Below the pieces are notes generated by a model that was not told where the DNA came from, searched no databases, and worked only from the letters and a program-made list of their open reading frames with translations. Below, piece after piece: positions 48,230-57,934 of a DNA stretch of 64,000 bases (position 1 is its first letter; each line of letters begins with the position of its first letter). The translations under genes were made by a program, and so were the position numbers. Source of the DNA: Paroedura picta (taxonomy: Eukaryota > Chordata > Lepidosauria > Squamata > Gekkonidae); contig NC_135377.1 in NCBI RefSeq assembly GCF_049243985.1, positions 32,193,255 to 32,257,254 on the forward strand, in the 5' to 3' direction.

Positions 48230-48735
48230 TTCAGATAAACTGCTTCTTTGAGTGACATTTCCTAGAGTGTCCCCACTTGTTTCAAGCAGGAGCCCCGAGG
48301 GAGTGCTGATGGTCCTCCCAAGTTGGTTCTTTGATATTAAAGACCGGCTTCTTTGCATACTAATGATTCCTTCCTTATTCCCTTGGTTGCTAGGGGACAG
48401 AGGTCGTTGCACTGAAGTATTTAGGGTTGCAGACCTGTTTGCTGGAGCTGGCAGCAATGAAGGTCTGTCGGTCTGTGCACTAGGAGATTGAGGCCTACTA
48501 TTTGTGACACTGGAGACCTGCAGTCTATTGTTACAGGATAATGGCGGTGATTTGTTTCTTTGAAGCTGGAATGGAATATCTTTTCCAGTATGAGTTGGCA
48601 CTTGAGGTTCAGAATCCTGGCCTGGTGTAAGTTTAAAATTTCCTTGGTGATCTAGTGCAACTAAATTAGTTTGTGGACTACTGGTAATTCTTGATAGTCT
48701 TCCTTCTTCCCACAGCGCTAAGTCCTTTGCAATAT
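48230..48735 (-). CDS. Large internal exon, Ser/Pro/Gln-rich, same host gene
   Basis: The exon is bounded by acceptor …tatgcacag (before 48735) and donor gtaagt (after 48230) on the minus strand, and is 506 bp. With the phase-1 base from the exon at 57814 it reads (A)DIAKDLALWEEGRLSRI and on through 168 full codons without a stop, ending RSSLSE in phase 0. The first ~20 residues continue the helical segment. The rest is low in hydrophobics and rich in Ser, Pro, Gln, Asn and Arg, with basic-serine motifs such as SRPQSPS, QRPLSPS and QRSRSLIS that look like phosphorylation sites in a disordered linker. Reading through the donor into the intron soon meets stops. Function is unknown. A long disordered linker next to a helix suggests a scaffold or cytoskeletal protein, but that is inference only. 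Confidence 0.78.
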
Positions 48736-48764
48736 CTGTGCATAAACATGAATAAAGGCATACA

Positions 48765-48765
<1 letters not shown>

Positions 48766-48815
<50 letters not shown>
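48766..48815. repeat. (TAA)n microsatellite beside a splice acceptor
   Basis: About sixteen units, ending 31 bp from the acceptor of the exon at 48230-48735. Confidence 0.95.
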
Positions 48816-48816
<1 letters not shown>

Positions 48817-51469
48817 TAAAAGCATCCAGAGGAAATTATATGTGTATATTCTAATTAATTGTATTTATTTAAAATATTTTTATCTGAGACTTTAGCCAAA
48901 TGATACCAAAGTAACTAACCAAAACATAATGCTATCAAAACATCATTCAAAATCTATCTTAAAAAAAAAAAATCAGTAGCATCACCAGTACAAATAACTC
49001 AGCAGGATAAAAAACCCTCAAATTAAGGGAAAAAATGGGATAAATTAAGATCAACGATATGCACAGTAAATTAACAAATCATCTGAAACATAATAATAAT
49101 TTTGACTCAGATGGTTAAGAACAAAGCAGATATCTGGAGAAGAAACAGCTCTATGATGCTTCAGAAGAGGTCTTTGGTAGGAGATCACTGATATCCTTCA
49201 TTTTAATTTGGAAGAGTACGTTCTAGATGAAAATTATTGCCGTATACTGAGAAACCTGAGATCCTATCAGCTGTAGACTTACTAGGTGGCTTAAACATAT
49301 TACTAATGAGCTACATCCCCACCCAAATGAAACAAAAATAATTTTTCATGGGGCTTCTACAAGTCTACCTTTTTCTTCTACAGTGATGGTTGCCTAGGTG
49401 ATAATGTTCAGCCCATTTCTCCTGTGCATGGTAGACTACAATCTTGCCTAATGTTGAAGCATTACTTGTGACCACTTTAAAAGCAGGGGGAAAATCAATT
49501 CATAGCAATTTCATTATATTAAAAGCAGTTTATATGACTGTCTCTAAAACTTAATGCACATAACCAATCTGCAATGTGGTAGTTACTTAAAATACCTACT
49601 ATAAAGGTCTGTTGAACTATGGTGCCATGAATAACATAGGATCTGCACGGTAGGACACCACATATGAATAGTTCTCTACATTAAGAAGGTACCATATGAT
49701 GGCATTTTAAAAAGCTACCTTGTTGCACCCTGTTAGCATGCACTAGACATTTGCAGTAAAGAAAAACCCATCAGTCCAAAAGTCAGTAGAGAAGACACTG
49801 ACGACGGCTATGTGATTAACCAGTTTATTCAAAGCACCTAGTCAAAACAGGTTCCTAGGTACCTTGTTTTCATAATTCCTTCCTCATAAATGTTCTCTTT
49901 GATAACAAAAGATAAAGTTACCATCTTGTATATAATACATTGACATGTCATCTTTATTACAATTTCATGTAAATATAATAATTACTCTTTTAAAGCAAGA
50001 CGCTCAGCATCATAAACTATTTTCAAGCTGAAGGATATGATGGATAAACATTTTTAGCAAAACTTCAAAGGACAATCTCTGAGTAAGTATTATGATATTT
50101 TAATGTTTCAAGGTAGAATTGTACACTGATCTAATGGACACATTTTATTTATTTAATAAAATATTAAATGAGTTCATCAAATGTATTACGTTCATGTAAA
50201 CATCTGAATGATTTTTCTTTTAAGTATTAAGCTTTGAAAACATCAATACTTTTGACTTTGTAGAATACCTGTTTAAATCCCCTGGTTCAATGGATGATAA
50301 TGTAGATACCATAACTGAAACCAAATGTAGAGTGAGTTCTGTTACAATTAACCTCTGTTTTTGCAAATGACTTGGTTTATTGACTTATCTTTAATGAATA
50401 AGAGGAAGGCATGCTGGAATACCAATCGCCATTATTTATACTTCAATGAGCCTTCAATAATTTTGGCCCAAGTTCAATTATCTGCAAAAATGGATTGGTT
50501 CTGCTGATAAGCAAAGCATTTGAATCACTTTGCCACAACCAATTTAAATATTTCATTACAAAATTGCTTACATTTATTTATTACAGAGTATATTTCATGA
50601 TTTTGTTTCAACATAACATAACATACTCAATACCATATTTTGGGCACAGTATTTTAAGACTGTTTTGCCAGTAGACATCTCAACAGAAATGAGTAGAGAC
50701 AACAGAAAGTTTACTAACATAAAATTTTGTACATAAATGACTACAAAGGGAATATGTGAACAAGCAGTTTGCTGGAACTGTAAACCATCCCCAAACATCA
50801 GAACCTGATGATTTACAGAAAAAATGATTAGACATATTTAAATTCTATCACAAAAAAAATGCATGTGCCTCAATTTGAAGAATGAAAAGCTCGTTGCTTC
50901 CTGGCCTCCAAATTCGTTGCTAGGGTACAATCTCAGCCAAATATCCATTCACCCTGAATGTCTCAATGAGTAAAAGAGGACAACAAAAAAACTACCAAAG
51001 ACTAGATAGACAATATGAGGGCATGTATCACTAATTGAACTCCTTTAAAGCACATTCATATTGCAATTACTAACCACTGATCATCTATTCAGAAAATTTA
51101 TATGCAGCCTCTCTAGAAACCTGCCTAAGGCTTTCCTAAAACAGTAAAGTGAGGTGGATAATTACAGACCAGCTAATCTATGTATGCACAAATGTGATCT
51201 CTCACATTTTTATCCTGCCCTTCCTCGAAAAACCTCAGTGTTCTCCCCTTACCACAGGATGCAGGTGAGGACTGAAGATATGGTCCTATGCTAACTACTC
51301 AATCGCAAAGTTCTTTCAGTGACTGAGAAAGATCATGGGGAAAAGCATATTTATTACCAGGGCAAACACAGGGCAATTTCTCTAAACTTTACCATATAAC
51401 CCAGTCTAAAAATTATTAGGACCCATTCATCTGAAACAATATGCTGTCATGCAGGATAAACTCAGGCCT

Positions 51470-53048
51470 AACTATCTTTAAACCAAGCCAGAACTGAGGT
51501 TGGAATTAGTCAGAAATCAGGTTTTTGGGCAACAGCAGCCTCCTTAGAAGATGAAGCCAGCTGCTGGGATCTGGACTTATGAGAACCCTTTCTCTTTCTC
51601 TGCTGAAACCCATAAAGTTTATCAGCAGGATAAACCATACCTGTCATGAAAGGGCATCTGATTAATTACGGGGGAGCCAATTGAGATGACCCCAGTGATT
51701 CAGCAGTCCACTTATTCTTCTTGATGAGCAGCTCTGCCAGTTCTCTAGCAGCTTTATCACCTTCAAAAGGTAGGTCCTCAGCATTTTGCTTAATCTCAAC
51801 AGGCAGAGTAGTGGAACGGCGCCATGCATGATGTCTTAGAACTATTGTGCTTGCCACAGCCCAAGTAGCCAAGTCAGGTAAATGCCATCTGGCATTAATT
51901 TACTGTTCCAAAAGTGTTATGGCTTCCGAATACAAGATAAGACTTCTTGTTATCTGGATTTGTCCCCTAGGAAGATTTGTCCCCTAGAAAGAGGTGGTAG
52001 ACCATCATGATTATCACATAATTGGAGATCTTGAAACTCAAAGCTACCAATGAGTAGAGTTTTCTACTCAGAATGTCCAGCTTCCTTCCTTCCATGTCTG
52101 TCGAGGCAGAATGATACTCCTCTTGGGTTGCATCTCCAATGTTACAAGAAATGTGGGTGGGGGTGTAGTGAACTAATTGAAAGGTTCCTTTTTAATTTTG
52201 TAAAAATGTTCAACCTTCTTAGAAGTAGGTTGAAGGAAAAATGGTTTCTACCGCAATCGCTGAGTAATGTCATGTAGCCCTTCCAGTACCAGGAAGGAAA
52301 TAAGACCTGAGGAATCAGAGTACAACTAGCAAAGTATCTTGTCCTTTGGCTTATGTTTCAAGGCGATTACCTCAATTTCCAGAGATTGTGCCATTTAAAT
52401 CATTTGTATTTTCAAATCTTCCATAGGGGAAGCTGGTATTGGTCCCCAACTCTCTCATCCAGACTCTGTTCCAATATAAAATCTGATGGATCCAGTTTGC
52501 TTCTTGTCACTACAGCAGGTTGTTCAGGAGTCCTGGGCCTACATGACCCCATTGCAGATGGAGGATATGAGGCTGGTATGCACAAAAAGAGGTATACACT
52601 GGATTTCCTGGAACAAAGGGGGTTCTCATGCAAGTAGCCTGGCAACATCATGTACTGGTCTAAAGGCCAAAGTACTGGTGGTTATGGCTGTAACCACAGA
52701 ATCATGGCTCTTTGTTTAAAATTGGAATCATGAGCTACCTGACCAACTGCCAGGTCCAGTTTCACTTCACTATCAGAAATACAGCCTGGAGACAACTCCA
52801 TCTTGGGGGAATGATTCTAAGTCTCTCCTGCAGGCTCGTTGAAGGTTCAGGCATTTGCACCAGGTTCAGAGGCCTTCAAAGCCTGCTCCCATAGAACTGC
52901 CTTGAGCGTCAAAGCTCTCTTGTTCCATGGAAGAAAACTGAAGGCAGTCGTACTATTGTGCTCTTCTCCCAAGCAGGACATAGATCATGCTCATCCATCT
53001 GAGTCATTTTGGCTCCACGTATGAAGCAGTTCTTAAATAATGTCCTCT
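51470..53048 (-). mobile_element. DIRS-like retrotransposon fossil (left piece)
   Basis: The minus strand has protein-like segments resembling the gag-like first reading frame of vertebrate DIRS elements: a HAWRRSTTLP stretch followed by EDLPFEG, and a basic, Gln/Ser-rich C-terminal tail. It is broken in several places and incomplete, with no recognisable reverse transcriptase or recombinase part here. The BovB inserted at its right side, so the fossil is older than that BovB. Outer limits are approximate. A different LTR-kin family is possible. Confidence 0.5.
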
Positions 53049-53059
53049 AAGCCATCAGA

Positions 53060-56000
53060 CCCCCTTCAAGGATCGCTGCCTTGTTGTGGCAAGGGGGCTT
53101 GCGTAGTTCAGTGAAGCTATGAGCTATGCCGTGCAGGGCCACCCAAGACGGACAGGTCATAGCTGAGAGCTCTGACAAAAGGTGATCCACTGGAGAAGGA
53201 AATGGCAAACCACTCCAGTATCTTTGCCATGAAAACTCTATGGACAGTTCCAATAGGCATAACGATATGACGCTGGAAGATGAGCCCCTCAGGTCGGAAG
53301 GTGTCCAATATGCTACTGGGGATGAGCAGACGGCTAGTACGAGTAGCGCCAGAATGAATGAAGCGGCTGGGCCAAAGCCGAAAGGACGCTCAGTTGTGGA
53401 AGTAACTGGTGGCGAAAAGACAGTCCGATGCTGTAAAGGTTTTTATTCCATAGGAACCTGGAACGTCAGATCCATGAATCAAGGCAAGCTGGACGTGGTT
53501 AAACAAGAAATGAGAAGACTGAACATCGACATTTTAGGAATCAGTGAACTAAAATGGACAGGAATGGGTGAATTTAATTCAGATGACCATCAGGTATACT
53601 ACTGTGGACAAGAATCTCGCAGAAGAAATGGAGTAGCCTTCATAATCAATAAGAGAATAGGAAAAGCAGTCTTGGGATACAATCTCCAAAATGACAGAAT
53701 GATCTCAGTTCGAATCCAAGGCAAACCATTCAACATCACAGTGATCCAGGTCTACGCCCCAACCACTGCTGCTGAAGAGGATGAAGTTGATCAGTTCTAT
53801 GAAGCCCTACAACACCTTCTAGAAGCAACGCCCAAAAATGATGTGCTTATCATCATGGGGGATTGGAATGCTAAAGTAGGAAGCCAAAAGATAACCGGGA
53901 TAACAGGCAAGTTTGGCCTTGGAGTACAAAATGAAGCAGGGCACAGGCTGGTAGAATTTTGTCAAGAGAATACAATGGTCATAGCAAACACTCTTTTCCA
54001 GCAACCCAAGAGACGACTCTACACATGGACATCACCAGACGGTCAACACAGAAATCAGATTGACTATGTGCTCTGCAGCCAAAGATGGAAAAGTTCTATC
54101 CAGTCAATAAAAACAAGACCAGGAGCTGATTGTGGTTCAGATCATGAGCTTCTTGTTGCAAAATTTAGGCTTAAATTGAAGAAAGTAGGGAAAAGCACTA
54201 GGCCACTCAGGTATGAACTAAATCATATCCCCGACGAATACACAGTGGAGGTGACAAATAGATTTAAGGAATTAGATCTGATAGACAGAGTGCCTGAAGA
54301 ACTATGGACGGAGGTTCGCAACATTGTACAAGAGGTAGCGACTAAAACCATCCCAAAGAAAAAGAAATGCAAGAAATCAAAATGGCTGTCTGAGGAAGCT
54401 TTACAAATAGCTAAGGAGAGAAGGGAAGTGAAAGGCAAGGGAGAAAGAGAAAGATACACCCAATTGAATGCAGAATTCCAGAGAAAAGCTAGAAGAGATA
54501 AGAATGCCTTCTTAAATGAACAGTGCAAACAAATAGAAGAAAACAATAGAATGGGGAGGACCAGAGATCTTTTCAAGAAAATTGGAGATATGAAGAGAAC
54601 GTTTCATGCAAAGATGGGTATGATAAGGGACCAAAATGGTAGGGACCTCACAGAAGCAGAAGAGATTAAACAAAGGTGGCAAAATTATACAGAAGAACTA
54701 TACAAGAGCGAGCTTAACATCCCTGATGACCACAATGGGGTAGTTACTGACCTGGAGCCAGACATCCTGGAATGTGAAGTCAAATGGGCCTTAGAAAGTC
54801 TGAGCAACAATAAAGCTAGTGGTAGTGACAGCATTCCAGTTGAACTATTCAAAATCTTAAAGGACGATGCAGTAAAAGTGCTACACTCAATATGCCAGCA
54901 AATTTGGAAAACTCAACAATGGCCACAGGATTGGAAAAGGTCAGTTTACATTCCAATCCCAAAGAAGGGCAATGCCAAAGAATGTTCAAACTACCGCACC
55001 ATTGCACTAATTTCTCATGCTAGCAAAGTTATGCTCAAAATCCTACAAGCTAGGCTCCAGCAATATGTGGACCGAGAACTTCCAGAAGTACAGGCAGGAT
55101 TTCGAAGAGGCAGAGGAACTAGAGATCAAATTGCCAACATACGCTGGATCATGGAGAAAGCTAGGGAGTACCAGAAGAACGTCTACTTCTGCTTCATTGA
55201 CTATGCTAAAGCCTTTGATTGTGTGGAGCACAACAAATTGTGGCAAGTTCTTAAAGAGATGGGAATACCAGAGCATCTTATTTGTCTCTTGAGAAATTTA
55301 TATGCAGGTCAAGAAGCAACAGTGAGAACTGAACATGGAATCACTGACTGGTTCAAAATTGAGAAAGGAGTTCGGCAAGGCTGTATACTGTCGCCTTGCC
55401 TATTTAACTTGTATGCAGAGCACATCATGAGAAATGCGGGATTAGAGGAGTCACAAATTGGGATCAAGATTGCAGGGAGAAATATCAACAACCTCAGATA
55501 TGCAGATGATACCACTCTAATGGCAGAAAGTGAAGAGGAACTAAAGAGCCTGTTGATGCGGGTGAAGGAGGAGAGTGCGAAAGTTGGCTTGAAACTCAAC
55601 ATCAAGAAAACAAAGATCATGGCATCCGGCCCTCTCAATTCCTGGCAAATAGAAGGGGAAGAAATGGAGATAGTGACAGATTTTATTTTCCTGGGCTCCA
55701 AGATCACTGCAGATGGGGACTGCAGCAAAGAAATTAAAAGACGCTTGCTCCTGGGGAGGAAAGCTATGGCAAATCTAGACAGCATCCTAAAAAGCAGAGA
55801 CATCACCCTGCCAACAAAAGTGCGTTTAGTCAAGGCTATGGTCTTCCCAGTTGCAATGTATGGCTGTGAAAGTTGGACCATAAGGAAGGCCGAGCGTCAA
55901 AGAATTGAGGCTTTTGAACTCTGGTGCTGGAGAAGACTCTTGCGAGTCCCTTGGACTGCAAGGCAAACAAACCGGTCAGTCCTAGAGGAGATCAGCCCTG

Positions 56001-56276
56001 ACTGCTCTTTAGAAGGCCAGATCCTGAAGATGAAACTCAAATATTTTGGCCACCTCATGAGAAGGAAGGACTCCCTGGAGAAGAGCCTAATGCTGGGAGC
56101 GATCGAGGGCAAAAGAAGAAGGGGACGACAGAGAATGAGGTGGCTGGATGGAGTCACTGAAGCAGTAGGTGCAAACTTAAATGGACTCCGGGGAATGGTA
56201 GAGGACAGGAAGGCCTGGAGGATCATTGTCCATGGGGTCGCGATGGGTCGGACACGACTTCGCACATAACAACAAC
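53060..56276 (+). mobile_element. Full-length BovB (RTE clade) LINE
   Basis: A complete-looking non-LTR retrotransposon of about 3.2 kb, the usual BovB length. An 11-bp direct repeat, AAGCCATCAGA, lies at 53049-53059 and 56277-56287, so the insertion boundaries are clear; the leading AA may partly belong to the 3' tail. The 5' UTR is about 180 bp and contains the BovB phrase around GGAAATGGCAAACC. The 3' end finishes GTCGGACACGACTTCGCACA followed by a short TAACAACAA-type tail. The exact target duplication and the uninterrupted coding frame argue for a recent insertion. It lies antisense within the host intron and inside an older DIRS-like fossil. Squamates are known carriers and likely donors of horizontally transferred BovB. 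Confidence 0.95.
53240..56269 (+). CDS. BovB endonuclease-reverse transcriptase, intact frame
   Basis: A single frame of 1009 codons from ATG at 53240 to a stop just before the 3' tail. An N-terminal apurinic-type endonuclease spans roughly residues 70-310: GTWN at 72-75, catalytic Glu in GISELKW (E103), GDWN with D208 and N210, and SDHE at 300-303. A linker rich in Lys/Arg/Glu covers about 340-510. The reverse transcriptase follows at about 520-800, with AFD at 658-660 and YADD at 754-757. The C-terminal part includes MYGCESW, WCWRRLLRVPW and GRQRMRWLDG, typical of RTE/BovB. In the family this protein nicks target DNA and primes reverse transcription of its own RNA; it can also mobilise SINEs with matching tails. 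All catalytic motifs I could check are present. Expression or activity cannot be seen from sequence. Ruminant proteins once named craniofacial development protein 2-like belong to this same family. Confidence 0.95.
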   Translation: MDSSNRHNDMTLEDEPLRSEGVQYATGDEQTASTSSARMNEAAGPKPKGRSVVEVTGGEKTVRCCKGFYSIGTWNVRSMNQGKLDVVKQEMRRLNIDILGISELKWTGMGEFNSDDHQVYYCGQESRRRNGVAFIINKRIGKAVLGYNLQNDRMISVRIQGKPFNITVIQVYAPTTAAEEDEVDQFYEALQHLLEATPKNDVLIIMGDWNAKVGSQKITGITGKFGLGVQNEAGHRLVEFCQENTMVIANTLFQQPKRRLYTWTSPDGQHRNQIDYVLCSQRWKSSIQSIKTRPGADCGSDHELLVAKFRLKLKKVGKSTRPLRYELNHIPDEYTVEVTNRFKELDLIDRVPEELWTEVRNIVQEVATKTIPKKKKCKKSKWLSEEALQIAKERREVKGKGERERYTQLNAEFQRKARRDKNAFLNEQCKQIEENNRMGRTRDLFKKIGDMKRTFHAKMGMIRDQNGRDLTEAEEIKQRWQNYTEELYKSELNIPDDHNGVVTDLEPDILECEVKWALESLSNNKASGSDSIPVELFKILKDDAVKVLHSICQQIWKTQQWPQDWKRSVYIPIPKKGNAKECSNYRTIALISHASKVMLKILQARLQQYVDRELPEVQAGFRRGRGTRDQIANIRWIMEKAREYQKNVYFCFIDYAKAFDCVEHNKLWQVLKEMGIPEHLICLLRNLYAGQEATVRTEHGITDWFKIEKGVRQGCILSPCLFNLYAEHIMRNAGLEESQIGIKIAGRNINNLRYADDTTLMAESEEELKSLLMRVKEESAKVGLKLNIKKTKIMASGPLNSWQIEGEEMEIVTDFIFLGSKITADGDCSKEIKRRLLLGRKAMANLDSILKSRDITLPTKVRLVKAMVFPVAMYGCESWTIRKAERQRIEAFELWCWRRLLRVPWTARQTNRSVLEEISPDCSLEGQILKMKLKYFGHLMRRKDSLEKSLMLGAIEGKRRRGRQRMRWLDGVTEAVGANLNGLRGMVEDRKAWRIIVHGVAMGRTRLRT

Positions 56277-56287
56277 AAGCCATCAGA

Positions 56288-56560
56288 AGGCAACCACAGC
56301 AGCTTGAGCAAAGAACGTTGCAGAATTTTCCTCTGTAGAATTCAGTATGACGCTGGCTAAAAAGCATGACCTTCTTCGGCAGCAAAAGAGGAACTGAGGG
56401 TAGGGGGTACTGCTGTGTGACAGCATGTGGTCCCAGGATGGAAACTGTCCTGACTCTAGTGCAGTGTCCTTGGAGGCTTTTAGCTATATTACATCTCAGA
56501 GGGAAGGCTTGCTCATGTGTTGTCCCCATGATTCAATGTTCCCAATGAATCAATTTCCCA
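56288..56560 (-). mobile_element. Probable right piece of the same DIRS-like fossil
   Basis: This directly follows the BovB target duplication, so before the insertion it was contiguous with the fossil left of 53048. It shows no protein-like frame of its own and may be the noncoding terminal part of the element. The right limit is uncertain. Confidence 0.35.
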
Positions 56561-56776
56561 GTCCAACAGGGCAAGAAGAATAGACACTCAAGATATGGTG
56601 TTTATGCTATGAAAAGCATCAGTTCTTACATTTTACCACTTCTTTATGATACACTATGAAGAAAACGCATCACACGTTTTGTCTTTTGTCTTCTTCTGAG
56701 ATGCTAATCTTGGTGATTAATGAATAACATATTATGCCAGAGCTCTTTAATGTGTTTCCAGTGCTGGATAGATTCA

Positions 56777-57015
56777 AATGGATAGCCATGTTGGTCTGAA
56801 GTAGCACAATAAAATCAGAGTCCAGTAGCACCTTTAAGACCAACAAAGATTTATTCAGGGCGTGAGCTTTTGAGTGCAAGCACTCTTTGTCAGACTATGA
56901 ACTCCCTGTTATGTAAGGAGTTCATAGTCTGACAAAGAGTGCTTGCACTCGAAAGCCCATGCTCTGAATAAATCTTTGTTGGTCTTAAAGGTGCTACTGG
57001 ACTCTGATTTTTCCA
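56777..57015. mobile_element. Fold-back element, 93-bp arms
   Basis: Arms 56813-56905 and 56917-57009 are near-exact complements with an 11-bp centre. They carry GTTGGTCTTAAAGGTGCTAC and CAGACTATGAACTCC. No coding capacity. The same family occurs in decayed form at 2493, 27208 and 40271. Confidence 0.75.
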
Positions 57016-57813
57016 TGTCTATCTATTTTACTACTTTCAATATATCATATGACACAAGTGACACCTCTCCCCATAAGCGTAACCTCGCCTTTCAAAAGAA
57101 ATGTCGTATACCATACTAAGCAGCATCTCTCTTTGGACAACTTGACTTCCCAATATATATTTTCCTCCACACTCTCAGAACACTTTTGCTCAACACAAGA
57201 AGCTTTTCTGGTGGCAAGTGTAAGGATTGGGGTGAAATGTTACACTGTAGATGCCTAAAGCTAGGCAATTGGGCCCTTGGGATCAGCTCCCTTTTGGAAT
57301 TTCTATAGTGTTAATAATAGAAATTAGTCTTTGAACAATAAAAGTTCCACTGTCCTATTTCCACAAGGCGTACCTTGATGAACTTTTATGGGCTTAATTT
57401 TGCAACCCTTTCACAGAAACAATTTAGTTCAAGTAATCGCTGTACAGCCAAGGATTATTCTAGAGGCTGTGGAAACTAAACAAAATGGGTTACTAGTATA
57501 ATATTTCCTTCAAACTCTGAGTTCTCTGGAGTCATTGGGAAAATTTATGCAGTACAGTCCAACAGTAATAACAGTAATTCACCAACACTGACAAGTTACT
57601 GTGCTATGTGTGAGAAAGTTATACAGATAGAATTTGATTATGATGCAGAGTTATGATTCAAAATTAGTCTTAAGATGAATATTTCTGTTAACTCAGCATG
57701 TACAATAGGAATGAAGATATGGGGTGTGTGTGGAATTATTTAGCTTCTTATTCACCCAAATTATTTCTATCTAATTATGTGCAAAATCAGGTTTTGAAAG
57801 GCACTATACTTAC

Positions 57814-57934
57814 CAGCAAGGTGTTTTTCCAGGGTTTGCAGTTCTTTTGCAGCCAACGAATCTTGTAAAACTTTCTGGCTTGGGTCATCCCCACTTCTGG
57901 AACTCATAATGTCTACATCCCAAACTAGTTGGTT
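57814..57934 (-). CDS. Internal (or first coding) exon of an unidentified host gene
   Basis: On the minus strand an acceptor (…cattag) precedes position 57934 and a consensus donor (gtaagt) follows 57814. The 121-bp exon is open in one frame and codes for 40 residues plus one base: it starts NQLVWDVDIM, continues SSRSGDDPSQKVLQDSLAAK and ends ELQTLEKHLA. An in-frame ATG at 57905-57907 with A at -3 could be the true start, but the exon is also open upstream of it, so it may be internal. The last 20 residues could form a short amphipathic helix or coiled coil. It ends in phase 1, which matches the next exon at 48735 and restores an Ala-Asp junction. I do not recognise the protein. The exon call rests on splice sites plus phase agreement. 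Confidence 0.72.

Larger units (their letters stand above)
48736..57813 (-). other. Intron carrying a DIRS-like fossil and a whole BovB
   Basis: About 9.1 kb between the donor of the exon at 57814 and the acceptor of the exon at 48735. It holds a TTA microsatellite next to the acceptor, a DIRS-like fossil, the full-length BovB in antisense orientation to the host gene, and a fold-back repeat at 56777-57015. From about 48816 to 51470 it looks unique and AT-rich, with no supported feature. Confidence 0.6.

Noticed and set aside
55309-56529. Two minus-strand open frames of about 190-210 codons opposite the BovB gene
   Set aside because: They are the antisense shadow of the BovB coding frame; the same shadow appears at the other BovB copies.
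57905-57907. In-frame ATG in the first visible exon as a definite start codon
   Set aside because: The exon is also open upstream and has a good acceptor before it, so it may be internal; left as a possibility only.
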